Shown: piece after piece, positions 47,843 to 61,331 of the stretch
Position numbering within the stretch: position 1 is the first letter of the stretch
Layout: each line of letters starts with the position of its first letter
Assembly (NCBI GenBank): GCA_036346205.1
Contig: JARFJB010002473.1
Coordinates: 211,001-275,000 of the forward strand
Length of the DNA: 64,000 nucleotides
DNA from: Vesta saturnalis
Taxonomy: Eukaryota > Arthropoda > Insecta > Coleoptera > Lampyridae
Direction: 5' to 3'
Position numbers and translations under genes: made by a program
The notes under the pieces: generated by a model
The model's input: only the letters and a program-made list of their open reading frames with translations
Databases searched by the model: none
Told to the model about the DNA's origin: nothing

Positions 47843-50800
47843 TTAATCGTCTGACGGTCTAAACTTTAAATCTTTGGCATGCCATATGCCTCTAGAGTCG
47901 CGAGGCGTCCGATAACTCATACGTCTGATACGAAACTTTTTCTTTATATAAAACGGTCCAATAAATTTAGGTGCTAATTTCGCGGCAAAATAACGCGACG
48001 CGTCCGATAAAACATAATTCTTCCGCCACACAGTATCTCCTACTTGAAAAGTAGCTAATCTTCTTCGTAAGTCGTAATTCTTCTTACTTCTAATACGCTG
48101 CATTCAATCTTCTCTTAATGTCATCATACACTTCTCGAAAAACATTGCCTCTAGCAATTAAAGGTTCTCTATTCGCAAACGCGACGTCATTCAAAGTATT
48201 ACCCACTACGGGTTCTCCATGTCTCGTTCCATCGAGATTCATTTCTCTACCAAAATTCGCAAAATACGGCGTCATTCCAGTAACTTCATGAGTAGCTGTC
48301 CTAATTGCACAAGCCACCTTCGCTAAATACTTGTCCCAATTTCTCTGATTGTCTTCAATATACGATGCTAACATAGTTTTCATTACTCGATTAACCCTTT
48401 CTGTTGGGTTCGCCTGAGGGTGATAATTGCATTAAAATGATCTTGGCATTATACGATGCCACCATATTCCTAAAACTGCACTTCTAAATTGTGATCCGTT
48501 ATCACATAACACATACAACGGTACACCAAATAATAAAACACATTTTCTTCGATATTTTTCACAACACTCGCGGCCGTAGCCGTACGTAACGTGAAAAATA
48601 ACACAAACTTCGTAAAATAATCTGACAAAACTAGAACAAAACTATAACAACAATTAAAACTAGGAAGAGGTCCCACAATATCTGTCGAAATCATTTGCCA
48701 CAGTTTATCGATAACTGGATGCTGAGTCATCAGTCCTGCCGGTAATCGCTGTTCGGGTTTATGTGCTATACACACTTCACACTTATTCACATGACGTTTC
48801 ACATCATTCTTTAACTTAGGCCAATAATATAATTTCGAAATACGCTCATATGTCTTGAATATTCCTGCATGCCCTGCAGTAGGTTCGTCATGATACTTTC
48901 TCAACATTTCACCACGCTTCGCCTTCGGAATAACTTCACGCCAACTTTCCGCGTCTTCACGTAAATTCGGATAACTACACGTTACATGCTTATATAACTT
49001 CCCATCTTGAACTCTCCATTTTGGATACGCTATCGGTCGATTCTCAATACATCTCTTCATTCTTTCAATCCATTTATCTTCTACAATATCGTCTTCTTCA
49101 TTATGGTCTTCGCCGGTAATGTCACTGTCGGTATTATCTTCACTAGACGTTTCCTCAATAACGGGAACTGATCGCGATAAGGTATCGGGTACTACATGAT
49201 CTCTACCCTTCCTATGTATAACTTCAAAATCATACTGCTGGAGCCTAACTGCCCATCGAGCCAAACGTCCTGTCGGATCCTTCAAATTATGTAACCATAC
49301 TAAGGATGCATGGTCCGTAATAACGGTAAACTTAACCCCTTCGATGTATGGTCTTAGCTTCTCTATCGACCATAACACCGCCAAACACTCCTTCTCCGTA
49401 GTCGAAAACTTCCGTTCGCTACGCGTCAATGATCTACTATTATAACATATAACTTTCTCCACTCCATCAATAGTCTGAGTCAAAACTGAGCCGATTCCAT
49501 AATCCGATGCGTCAGTTTGAATCGAAAACGGTAAACTAAAATCTGGACACGTCAAAATAGGTGCTGTCACTAAACAATTCTTAATAATATCCAACGCTTC
49601 ACTACATTCTTCCGTCCACTCAAAGCGTACATTTTTCTTCAATAATTTCGTAAGAGGTGCGATAATAGACGAAAACTGCGCGATAAAACGCCGATACCAT
49701 GATGCCATACCGATAATTCTTCTAATTTCCGACGCCGTAGTCGGGACCGGAATCTTCAAAATAGCTTCAACCTTCTCGGATCAACTGATAAACCGGTAGA
49801 ATTTACCACATAACCCAAATAACGCAATTCGTCACGACAAAAGGAACACTTGTCCTTGCTCAACGTTAAACCTGCCCGTTCAAAACGCTTAAACACTTCC
49901 GTTAACACTTCAATATGTTTCTCAAACGTCGGTGTACAAATTATAGTATCATCAAGATAAACAAACACATAAGGTTCCAATTCTGAACCAATAACACTGT
50001 CAATTAATCGTTGCCACGATGCCGGTGCATTAACTAAGCCAAAAGGCATTCTCTTAAACTGATAAAGACCCTATTGGGTACCGTAAAAGCCGTAAACTCT
50101 TTCGAATCCTCCGCCATTGGCAGTTGCCAATACGCAGACTTAATATCTAAAGACGAAATAAACTTCGCGTCACGAAGACGATCTAAAATTGACGAAACGT
50201 AAGGAATAGGATAAGCATCCTTCTCCGTAACCTTATTCAACTTGCGATAATCTACACAAAACCTATATTTCCCGTCCTTCTTTTGACCATAACAATGGGA
50301 CTAGCCCATGCACTACTCGATTTCTCAACCACTCCAAGCTTCAACATTTTCTCTAACTCATCATCAATATGTTTCTGCATAAATGGTGATACACGATAAT
50401 ACCTCTGCTTAATAGGCTCACTATTGGTCCTAATTCGGTGCTCTACTAAATTTGCGCAACCTAACTCTTTCTCCTTAGTCCTCACAAAATAATCCTCAAC
50501 TAAATTGTCTAATAAATTCAATTGATCGGTAGTCAAATCTAAACGTGAATGTATTACTAAATCCCTAGTCTCTAAAATTTCAATTTCACTTAAACTTTCA
50601 AACTGCCATTCACCTCTACGAAAATCAGGTACAATACCTGCCTTTTTCCAAAAATCCCATCCTAAAATCATCTGATGTCTTATATCGGGTACAATAATCA
50701 CGTCCATTATAACAATTTTACCTCTAATTTCAATCGGAATCGTCACAGTGCCTACAGATAAAACTTTCTGGCCATTCGCCACAACACACGTAGTCACACG

Positions 50801-51058
50801 CTTACTTCTACACCTAACTCCTAACCTTTCTAAGCTATTCCAACCTTTTATTCCCAAAATCGTTCTAGAAGAACCACTATCCAAGAGTGCTAACATAGAC
50901 TGACTATAAACATTAACATAAATAAATGGTCTCTCATCTGAACCCTGATTATCAAACATATACTCCATTAAAACTTTATTTTTCGAAAACGTTATCTCTG
51001 CTTTATTTCGAGAACTATTATAAAATATAGCCGACTCTACAAAAATTTCGGAAGACAA
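47843..51058 (-). pseudogene. pol: Gypsy pol: protease, RT, RNase H, integrase
   Basis: From 51058: the aspartic protease ALLDSGSSRTILG with LGWDFWKKAGI, then RT entry (VEKSSSAWASPIVMVKR), FCVDYRKLNKVTEKDAYP, FISSLDIKSAYWQLP, MPFGLVNAPASWQ and catalytic YLDD (FVYLDDTII). RNase H follows with QTDASDYGIGSVL and STTEKECLAVLW. Integrase has the H-H-C-C finger (GHAGIFKTYERI...CEVCIAHKP), STDIVGPLP, a DNGSQF-like segment in a shifted frame near 48500, ERVNRVMK, and a C-terminal GPFYIKKKF region ending at the stop at 47843. Frameshifts at about 50250, 50050, 49760, 48500 and 48100 split the frame. Domains are otherwise complete, so the element is young or the breaks are consensus errors. Confidence 0.93.
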
Positions 51059-51069
51059 TATGCGACTGT

Positions 51070-52450
51070 CTATCGCCTCCCTTCCCCATTTCCCTGATTA
51101 CGTAAAAATCGTGAACATTTAGGACATGTCCTGACGGTAAAATCTGCCCTACCACATCGATAACAATACATACTCTTTTTCGGTACCTGACATTGAACTG
51201 CCTTATGATTGCCTTGCTTGCAATTCCAACATAACAAAGGTTTCGCCACATTCATAATCTTTTAGACCCAGACGGTTTCACTTCCTCTCTCCGATACCTT
51301 AACTTCGTCACCTTCACAACATTACGTGACTCACTCACACTCTCTACTTCACGTACATATGCTAAATCAGTCTCTAAATCTGACTTTCTCCTACTCGGGG
51401 GTACGTAACTGTCCATTGCCTGTATACGTTCTTCAATCAATCTCCCATACTTAATTAAATCACTAATAGTACTAATTTGGGTAAGTCCTAATTGAGTCTG
51501 ATAAATAGGAGCGATATTTTTACATAAAATTCTTAATTGTTTATCCTCAGATAATCCTTCATTAAGTGCGAAAATAATGTGCGCATAATCGCAACATAAA
51601 TACCCATAGGTTCGTCAGACGCCTGTGTGCGTCGCTTAATTTCCTCCATTAATCTCTCATCATAATCACTTGGCTGGAACTGCAAACGCAAAGATTCCAC
51701 CAATTCACTCCATGTCTTAACCTCTTTCCTAATTGACCTGACATAAATAAGTGCTGTACCGGTAAACAAATCTAAACATTCTGCAAACAGTTGCTCATCT
51801 TTAACGTTACGGGAAACTTGTAACTCACTAATTTCTCCAAAATGCATTTAACGACAAAGACTTAATGTCACCTGAAAAAGAGATGTTCCACTTGCATACG
51901 GGAACACTCTTCGCTACAGTCATAATAGGTGCTACGTTTACTAAAGGGTCAACTATTGGTAATTCAGTCTTAAAATTGGTTGATGGTGAAGCCATCACGT
52001 CATCTGTACTTATCCCTACATTAGCGGGAGTCCTAACTACTACTTGCCTATCTAAAATTTCATAATTCGAAACTAAAATTGCCATACTCGTAATGAAATC
52101 CTCTTTCTCTTTATTTTCTACATCCGTTTTTGCCACAACATTATTAATTCTATTAAAAATATACTTAAATTTTGTCTCAATAGTCGCTATAATTTTTGTA
52201 GTCACGTTACTTTGTAATTCATCAATTAATTTTCAATTTCTAACTTAGTTTCGTTAATAGCTAACCTATCAGTATCAAATTCAAATGGGTACGGGGTCGC
52301 GTACCACCCTACCCGCAGCTTCTTCACTATAAATATTCCTAAGTGCTTTCGTAAAGCCGTAATGCCTAAGGAAGCATCGCCTCCCCTAATAGCTATCTCA
52401 TACTTAATCTCATTCAACGTCAAACAATCAATATGGATCTTGTATCCCAT
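51070..52450 (-). pseudogene. gag: Gypsy gag: matrix/capsid and zinc knuckles
   Basis: Start chosen at the ATG at 52450 (MGYKIHIDCLTLNEI). The capsid segment around 51540-51850 contains AECLDLFTGTALIYVRS, TWSELVESLRLQF and YDERLMEEIKRRTQ, matching the retrotransposon gag fold. A canonical zinc knuckle CWNCKQGNHKAVQC follows at about 51230. A second Cys cluster, CYRCGRADFTVRTCPKC, lacks the His but resembles an unusual knuckle seen in some insect Gypsy elements. Frame breaks occur near 51840, near 51540, and at an ATGA overlap (51252-51255), where the upstream frame stops and the knuckle frame opens. Confidence 0.85.
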
Positions 52451-52752
52451 CTTAACAAATAAAGGTTTCCCAAAATACTTCAAAAATATCCTAAACAACT
52501 CGTTAATACCACCAAAATATCTTTCAGAACAAAAGAATTCACTTAACACACAAAAACTCAAAGTCACAAATGTAAATACTTAAACCAGTAATTGTCTCCT
52601 CACAAAAAAAAATTGCCATACGACTCAACATTCACTAATCTCAACAAGTCCAATCGATAATTCGTCAACAATCAGTAATCTAAACTTCAGAATCCAAAAT
52701 TCTACTACAATATTTCATCAAACATCAAAATTAAGTCACATTCAATCTCAAG

Positions 52753-52772
52753 GCCCACACGTTGGGCTGCCA
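52753..52772 (-). other. Primer binding site
   Basis: On the minus strand TGGCAGCCCAACGTGTGGGC begins 8 bp inside the 5' LTR edge. It resembles the complement of a tRNA-Lys 3' end (TGGCGCCCAACGTGGGGC) with two single-base insertions, so a lysine tRNA is the likely primer. Confidence 0.6.
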
Positions 52773-52780
52773 AATAATTA

Positions 52781-55111
52781 TGTTACACGTCCAAACCGCA
52801 CTAGGCGTCGTGTAGGCTTACTAATGTAAGCGGGTTGCCAAGCCAGCTAACAGGGAGATGGGCGTGGTCGAAATAATAAGTAAAATGAATGATTAATAAG
52901 CTCAAACACCTTACACTTATACTCAAATAGCTCAATTCGGGAAAATATGTCTCTAGGCGCCACCACAATCGAAACTTTGCTAATATAATTGTCTTAAGCT
53001 GGATGTTAATTAACCCTACTTGATTGTGGAAAGTAGGATTGTGCTTACTCGGTAAACTCATAACGAAGGTTCAAACCAAAACCCCAAAAATTCAACTCAA
53101 ACCAAATAAATTTAGTACTACCCAGGTTATTAAAACTTTTGAATACACCTCAAAAAAAACTTCCAAAATAAAATTTATTCAAATTCATTCAATGAACGGT
53201 AATTAATTTTAAAATTCTTAACATGAACGATATCTTTTAAATTTACTTTACTTTTGAATCGTAGTTGACATTCGAAACATTTAAGATTTCAAAACTCAAA
53301 CTTTTATTATACTTAATGAAATTTTTAAACAACAGCTGATCTGTTAAAGTGCATTGCTCTAATGAAACTGAATAAAATTTTGTAATCAACCTGGCAAATA
53401 AACTTTCAGGTTGTTCATTATTTAAAATAAAATATGCAAAGCTTACTTTTAAAATTGTCAAAACAAGATCACCATTAAATTTACATCTGTGGTTCATACC
53501 TGTTTAAATAAACAACAAAATAAAAATTTAACGATAAATATATTGTCCTGCATAAAATAAAAAAAACACAAATATTTACATAAATTAATTTGGTTGAAAT
53601 TTAAACCACCAACTACCACTTTGCAACTTATTAAAAACAAAATACAATAGACTCAAGAACGATTATCTTTTTTCAAAACTATTTAATATTTAAACAACTA
53701 TAAAAATAAACAAAAAAGATAATCGTCTTAAATGGTTCATAAAATTCTTAATCTAATTTACTTAAAAATTTGTCCATAAATCCTTGGCTTTTTTTCTTTC
53801 TTCCGTAACCAATTATATGTAGTCCATTTGTACTGCATAAAATTGCCACAACAAAAGGCTCAACAAAACCCTCCACCCACAAATAGTCTAATAACACGTA
53901 ATAAACTGTATACGTTTGGTTGCCTCTTAAAATTTCTAAACCTTTACACCAATTAGTCCCTTTATAAAAAACTTTCAATGTCATATAACGTTATTTTTTT
54001 AATATACAACGAACCTTCGTTCACTTAACAGGTGGTCTCATAAATACTTTTAGCTGAATCTTTAAAAACCCTATTAAACTTTAACATAACAACTGTTATC
54101 TTTATTCAAATCTTTACGCACTATTATTTTCTTGAAAATAAACAAACTAATTTTACCTTCAACTTCAATTTAATTATGTTTGTTTATGAATGTCTTTTTC
54201 AATTTATCCCCGTTCGGGTAACGGTTTTAAACAATTACTGCTTCATTAAAATTCACAAACATACTCCAACATCATCATTCTACCACACACCTTCCCACCA
54301 ACAGCCAAAACGAAAAAGCAACTCCCAACTTCAACTAACTCGTCAATCTCTGACTTCCTATTTATAACTTCAGTCATCCATCTTTAAACATGTCTTCCTT
54401 CCGCGTTATATTCTCCAATAATTTCAAAAATTTATCGTTCTGACAGCTGCTTCCCTCTATACAAGCACGCGTGTAATTACAATACATCGCCATATTTGTT
54501 TTACTTACAAATTTTACAATTACTTCTGAAGAAATCATTTTCGTCATTACATTATTCAGTAGCCACTCTGGACCATTACGCAACTTTTAACACTTATCTC
54601 CAACCTGCCTCAATCTCGTTCCGCAACATTTGCAAAAATAAGTACAGTCTAATGTCTCAAATTCCATATACAACATTTATTCTCAAAACAATTGCACAAC
54701 ATTACAAAACTTTCGAAAAACTTAAACATACCCAATCTTTCTCTACATATTTTCTAAAACATTCTACACTTATTCTTCACATTTTCTGACCAAATTACTC
54801 ATTTTATCTTCAAACATTCCTTTCATCATCAGCAAAACAGAAGCAACAGTGGAAAGCATTATCGTCCCATAGACTTTCTCTTCACATTTACATTCATCAA
54901 AATCTAATTATTCCAACACTAAAGTCTCTATAACATTCAAATACACGTATCTACATACAGAATTATATTTCCTAAATTTCCAGTGGCGTATCATACACCC
55001 ACATACATTATAAATCCACAAAAATTTTTTTTTCGTTCAAACTCAATAATTTAAAACACGTAATACACGTCATTATAACATCCTACATACAGGGTCCAAC
55101 GCAACCTGACA
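52781..55111 (-). repeat. Gypsy 5' LTR, 2.33 kb
   Basis: Same sequence as 44174-46656 but about 150 bp shorter through dozens of one- to five-base deletions. It begins TGTTACACG and ends CAACCTGACA on the plus strand. Confidence 0.95.
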
Positions 55112-56394
55112 GTATAAAATGATGTATGACAATTTCACATGATTTTTTTATAATAAATAATGTAAGACTTAAACACTCAACATTGTTTATTCCTTTATTA
55201 AATGCTATGTAAATCAAATTGACACAAAGGTAAAAGGGATTCAAACATTGTATTGAAAACCAAAACAACTTTATTTTGTAAAGTTTAAAAGTTACATCCC
55301 ATATGAAAAGAAAGTAAAAATATTATTCACCAGTGTAAAATCGATCATATAAGGATAATATGGACCAAGTACAAATCGTACGTTTAAAAACATTGCATGG
55401 AACTGAAACTTTAATGTCCAGTTCTTCGTTTTCGTTGGCTGGTTTAGTTTAATTCTTCCCAAAACGGTACTTATCCAAGGATAAATACCAGGACTTAATT
55501 TTAACCAGCTTTATTTAATATACTGATCACATGTTTGATAAAGCTCCCAAAGGAAAAACAAAATCATTTTTATAAGATGTACAGTGAAAAACTTTGATGC
55601 CATTCCCAAAAAATTTTTGAAAGAGTGAGTATGTTTTCTAAAACAATACACTGGATCCAAAAAACACGAAGGAGGGTGGAGCAATTATAGTCAGTTAAAT
55701 CGAGAACTTAAAGGAATTTCCATTTACTATCGACCAAAGCTCTGTTTCATGGTATTCGTTTAAAATAAATAAATACTGTCCCACAGTATTAAACAAAGTA
55801 CTGATCGTCTGACCTCGTTCGCTTTATGGACAACCTTTTTCCTTTTCACGCTTTTCTGTAAAATAAATTAATTTTCACTAAAAAATACCCATTCAGACCG
55901 TTTTTGGTCTTTAACAATTATTGTTTATGAAACCATGAAGCCACCCAAATATTTTTTTCTTAGATAACAGCAATTGTGAAAGTTCTTGATCACAAAAACT
56001 ACTTTTTACAGCTTTAGTTTCTTTTAAGAAATCGTTTTCAATCGATCCTGAAGGCCCATAAGAAATTTAAAGTTTAAATTTTATACTGAATTCTTTGCAC
56101 GCCTTGCAGGACCTTTAACGATGAGCTTTTCTCATTCGTTCGGCATCTAAATTTTGAAGACAACAACAATTTGATTAAACCGAATCATTAATATCGATCA
56201 CCTTGGTCATATTATATTATTTATATTAGATCTTTGGCTATAACCTAGTTTTTCCAATCTAACCACATCAAAAATTTGTCAATTAAAACAAAAAACAAAA
56301 CCAGTAAAATAACCATCCAAAAAACACTTTTAACGAAGAAAGCAGGAAAATTGTTTTACACCAAAATTTATAACAACGACATAAACCCAAACCA

Positions 56395-56395
<1 letters not shown>
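55112..56395. other. No gene seen
   Basis: AT-rich. No domain, RNA or repeat recognised. Confidence 0.5.
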
Positions 56396-56425
<30 letters not shown>

Positions 56426-56750
56426 CACACACACACACACACACCACACACCCCAAACCCAACCACAAAACCCACGCACGCAACGCAAATTACGCACCGC
56501 ACACGCACATGCCCACCACGGCACCCACGCAAAACGCGCCAACCCACCCACAAGCACACCACGCGCAAAAACATTAAACCCACGCCCAGGGCACCACCAC
56601 ACAACCCTCAAAAGAACCACGCCCCACGCACGCACACGAAGACAAAAAAAAAATAAAAAAAAAAACACGCACAGAAAATAAAACACCACAACCCCAAACA
56701 AAACCAACACACACAACAACACACACACAACACACACAAAAGGACATTTG
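56396..56750. repeat. CA microsatellite and T-poor C/A tract
   Basis: A CACA array (56396-56455) passes into about 300 bp with almost no thymine on the plus strand, mostly C and A with some G, including poly-A runs at 56645-56665. Frames over it are composition artefacts. Confidence 0.85.
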
Positions 56751-58026
56751 TTTCAGGGACTTATTACGAGAAGCACATTCCAGAAAGCGAGCGGGATTTT
56801 AAATTATTCCTGTTATATTAGCCTACAATTTACAATCCTTCCCTAGACAAAGAAAGGCTCAATCAAACATTTACATACGAAAATTGACTATGTCCCTTGA
56901 AACTTTTCTTAAAAAAAGCAAAAGGTTTAAAAAGTTTCCTTTTGTTCCTTTTTAATTTTTTACAAAACCAAATGCAAAATTTTAAATTTTGTTGAATTAA
57001 ACCCATTTTCCAATTTTACCCCAATTTTATGTGTTTTTTTGGTTTTCCTTTTAATTAAATTTGACTAATTAACCTTTTAACTTGTTTACCATTTTAAAAA
57101 AAATAAATTAAATTAAAAATATGATTAAATTCTAAATGAACAGGATTTATATTTAAAAGGGGTTTTTTTCATAGGTTTCCTTTTTTTGGTTCAAATTGAT
57201 AAAACCTTTACTTTTACATTTGTTAAAGAAGGTAAAAATTACAACAATAATTATTTCTATTTTTACATCCCAAGTTAGGTGTTCTATGTACCGGTTAACA
57301 AACAAAAGTGGTTTTTGAAATTTAACCTTTCAAACATATAAAAAAGCACAAAATATATTCATTTAAATATAAGAAATTTATTCAAAGCTAAAACAACATT
57401 GGATGTTCTTGAAAGTTCTTCAAAATAACAATTTATTTCTTTTAGTATTTAATTTTTTTAACCAACTTCACGTACTTTGTTCATGTCAATGGTATCTTCC
57501 ATAATATTTATGGTAAATTGTTTACACCATTTCCAATTTTATTTTGACAGCTTTTTTCATTTTTTGTTGTTGGAAATGTTTAATTGAAATTGATTATTAT
57601 CGTGGAGCGATTTGTGCAGATGTAAGGGATACATTGAAAAAAGGTCCCAATAAAAATGGAAAACTTTCGTTGGGATAAACAATGAGGAATGGGACAACTG
57701 TAAATTTGTATACATTTCCCTTTTAAGTTTACGTTACCTTATAGTTTTAGGGACTTTATTAGTTTACATTTTAAAACCTCTATGACGTTCTACATTTAGC
57801 TGTACCTTGTGTCTAAACGACTCGGTTTTGAAATCCGTTATTGTACCATAAAAAAGGTAATTATCACTATAAAGTTTAAAATGGAATCAGCCGGGAATCG
57901 ATGTAATTGTATCACCCAGAACTGAACATGCTCTTCTCGAATCAAAGCGTTCTTACGTGGTGTTTAAACAATTTGATGTTTATAATCAAACGGTAAATTT
58001 TATTTAATATATATATATATTAATAT

Positions 58027-58067
<41 letters not shown>

Positions 58068-58090
58068 AATCTTATCAAACACTTTTTAAG
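56751..58090. other. No gene seen; (TA)n at about 58012-58066
   Basis: Very AT-rich with many A and T homopolymer runs. A TA array lies near the right end. No coding signal. Confidence 0.5.
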
Positions 58091-59158
58091 ACAGTTCAAT
58101 TTTATAGCACAAAAAATAAGGTATTTAATAGGAATAAAATAAGTCTTCTGATAATTTAAAAATACATGATTTAAATTTGTTCATTTATTTTCGGAATGTT
58201 TATAAGTTTTATTGTTAGCTGTTGTTTTGAAAAAAATGGTGTTTTCACATGAAGAAAAGTGTAATATTAGAATGTTATTTAGGGTCCAGAAAATCCGGTT
58301 TGAGCAACAGTATTATAAGAATTATATCCACTTAATTCAACCCTGGAAAATGTCAAAAAATAATATGGAAATTTGTTATTTTATTTTGAAGCCTAAAAAT
58401 TCAGAATCAGATATTGTAATTCTTTTAAAATTTTAAAAATTAAAAAAAAAAATATTCCCATTAAATTTTTGGGAATGCAGAGAAAATTTGTTTTTTTGCC
58501 AAAATTAACTTGTAAATTGAAAATAACTTTGGTATATTTTTCACCAATCCCAAATTTTCAAATTTAAAAAAAAAACAACCTCAAGAGAAAATTTGTTGGA
58601 ACAAAGAAACAAGTCCGTTTCAGTTTTAATGGGGGAAATTGGTTTTGTTGGTTCTTTCTTTATCATGGATGCCTAACCTGAAAGATACGGGTTAGAGGCC
58701 TGGTCACCAGGCCTAACCCATGATTTCTTCGGGAGTTATTTAAAACGAAATTTAAAACAAAAAAATGACGCTTTAAAAAATTTTTAAACACTAAACCAGA
58801 TAAATATTAGGACCAAAGATAGTTCAAGGTTGAAAAACCAAAAGTGTATTAAGAAATGATTTTTAATCTTGATAATATTTATGATTTTATTTTGTACTTA
58901 TTAATTATTTAATAAAAAATTTAGATAATTTAGTTGTTCCCCATTAATTGTTATTAATTGTTTGTTCAAAGTTTATTGTTCTAAAAAAAAAAATATAAAT
59001 TTATTAAAAAATATTATTTTACTTGAAAATCAAACACTATCGATTGTTTTTGTTTGTTTAGTCTTAAAAGGTAAAAATTACTATTTAAATTTAAAAATTT
59101 TCTATTTTTACTAATAATAAAGTTACCAATGGACAATTAATTTGGATAAGTGTATATA

Positions 59159-59161
<3 letters not shown>

Positions 59162-59233
<72 letters not shown>
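59162..59233. repeat. (AT)n microsatellite, left arm
   Basis: About 72 bp of AT dinucleotides, mirrored in the right arm. Confidence 0.95.
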
Positions 59234-59239
<6 letters not shown>

Positions 59240-59464
59240 ATTAGGCCACTTTAAATAACTCAAGAAATTAAAAAATTTTATAAATAAGATTCACCATTAT
59301 GTCTGAATATAAATTTATCTACCATTTTGTATTTTTATGGAATCAGACAAAACAAATTTTTTTTATGATTTATTCTAGAAAAAATAAAATTTTTTAAAGA
59401 AACTTTATTAAAAACTGAATGAATAAATCTTAACCTTATTGAAAATTGATGGTAAGAATTACCC

Positions 59465-59755
59465 TTGCATTAACCACTGCTTGATTCGACGATGCATACT
59501 ATGAATTAAATTAAAGATTACATTCTGATCCATATTTAATAGTAAATCTCAGCTGCTGGGCAGTTCTTTTTGTTATACGTCGCCCTAACTCATCCCAGAC
59601 ATGTTCGATATTCATATCTGTACGACGCATAATCAAACCGCGTAATTTACATATCAGATATTCAACAATCCTGGTAGCGGTGGTCTTGCATTATCATGCA
59701 TGAATATTTGTACTGACCATGAAAGGCAAACATTCATCCAAGACCTTTATGTAAG
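59465..59755 (-). pseudogene. C-terminal fragment of the Tc1-like transposase (palindrome left arm)
   Basis: Complement of the catalytic C-terminal part of the transposase at 60.7-61.0 kb: HDNARP near 59700, then NIEHVWDELGRR near 59600, then a C-terminal helix around HSMHRRIKQW near 59490. It is heavily broken by indels and present only because the arm is an inverted copy. Confidence 0.8.
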
Positions 59756-60097
59756 CTTCAAATCGTTAAAAAATCGATAATTACTAAATTTTTCATTAGC
59801 CGTATATTTTTAGGACGGCTTTGCTATCGAAATTTCGATTAAAACATTTAAATTTTTCAAATTGAAAATCCCCGCATCTCGAGTAAACGTTTTGTAATTA
59901 AACTTTAACATTTACAATAGAATTTGTCATTATAATTAAATTAATTCGGTCAGTACGATTTTTTTTGAAAACCTTTATTTATAAAAGTCAAAATATCTGA
60001 AAACTGTAAATTTATATAGGGATCATTTATTAAATTTTATTTTTACAGTACTATCCAAAGTTGAACGAAAATAACTTCCATTAAAAAAAAATGTTTG

Positions 60098-60099
<2 letters not shown>

Positions 60100-60172
<73 letters not shown>
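60100..60172. repeat. (AT)n microsatellite, spacer
   Basis: About 73 bp of AT dinucleotides with one GT interruption, located just before the transposon start. Confidence 0.95.
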
Positions 60173-60176
<4 letters not shown>

Positions 60177-60199
60177 ACTTCCAGAAGGCAACAAGAGAA

Positions 60200-61050
60200 T
60201 TAATGCAAAAAGGAAAAGGCCACGTATTTCATTTCGGGCTGCTCGAGGTTTCCAAGCCCTTCAGCCAAACATGGATTCCCAGCATACATTTACGTTATAT
60301 ATGGTGGGATTAAATTGTGGTCAGGAAGGATCAAGGAACAGCTTCAAGCGAAATCAGCTTCAAGAGACTATTATAACGAGCGAATGGACAGTTAGAAGAA
60401 CCCAATGGATTGTCTTGCAGAAGGATGGCTACAGGGCCAGATTGAACCGCCAGCATCGTATAGCAAGATTGAATTTTGCTCGTGGTATGGGACGATGATG
60501 ACTGGGCAAGGTACTCGATGAGTCGCGTTTTTGCCTAATGGATCAGACGGACGTCGACGAGTATGGAGAAAATCCGACCCTCCATTTACGTTAGACGTAA
60601 ATTGGGAGTGGATCTGTTATGCTTTAAGGTTTACTTCAGAAGCACGTACAGAGTTGGTTTTCGTAGAGAATGGTCTAACAGCCCGCAACACATAACGGAG
60701 GTCTTGGAAGATCATGTTATGCCTTTCATGGTCAGTATGGGCGAGCAAGGCATTTTCATGCATGATAATGCAAGACCACAACCAGGATTGTCAGTGAATA
60801 TCTAGATAGTAGGAATTACGCGGTTTGATTATCCAGGGCAGTCCAGATATGAATCCCATCGAACATGTCTGGGATGAGTTAGGGCGACGTATCCGAAGGC
60901 ATACACCAAGAACTGCCCCAGCTGAGAGATTTACTATTGCAGGAGTGGAATAACATGGATCAGAATGTAATCCTTAATTTAATTCATAGTATGCATTCGA
61001 ATGCAAGCAGGGTTAATGCAAGAGGGGTAATTCATTACCATCAATTTTTA
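60200..61050 (+). pseudogene. Tc1-like transposase
   Basis: Recognisable on the plus strand: NRQHRIARLNFAR (about 60440), LDESRFCLMDQTDV with the first catalytic Asp (about 60510), VLEDHVMPFM and IFMHDNARPQ with the second Asp (60700-60790). In a shifted frame come DYPG.SPDMNPIEHVWDELG (third acidic residue, about 60830) and HSMHSNASRVNARG at the C-terminus. The N-terminal paired-like DNA-binding domain is not evident. The first 130 bp is shared with 12.6 kb. Several frameshifts make it inactive. The family is normally about 340 residues. Confidence 0.88.
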
Positions 61051-61266
61051 AAATTAAGATTTATTCATTCATTTGTTCCCAATAAATAGTCGCCTTCGTT
61101 TAAAATGTACAGTTACTTTTTCTAGAATAAATCATAAAAAATAAATTGTTTTGTCTGATTCCCAAAATAAAAAATGCAGTAGATAAATTTACAATATTCA
61201 GAATAAGCTTGCATCTTATTTATAAAATTATTTGTAATTTCTGAGTTATTTAAAGTCCTAATTTTT

Positions 61267-61274
<8 letters not shown>

Positions 61275-61325
<51 letters not shown>
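61275..61325. repeat. (AT)n microsatellite, right arm
   Basis: About 50 bp, the mirror of 59162-59233. Confidence 0.95.

Positions 61326-61331
<6 letters not shown>

Larger units (their letters stand above)
44174..55111 (-). mobile_element. Full-length Ty3/Gypsy LTR retrotransposon
   Basis: Two LTRs in direct orientation (44174-46656 and 52781-55111) enclose gag, protease, RT, RNase H and integrase on the minus strand in the Gypsy order (integrase after RNase H). The primer site and polypurine tract sit at the expected edges. GTA flanks both ends (44171-44173 and 55112-55114), a possible remnant of the 4-6 bp target duplication. No envelope gene is recognised between integrase and the 3' LTR. 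Confidence 0.95.

Noticed and set aside
56276..56656. 126-codon Thr/His/Pro-rich frame
   Set aside because: Arises from the thymine-poor C/A tract.
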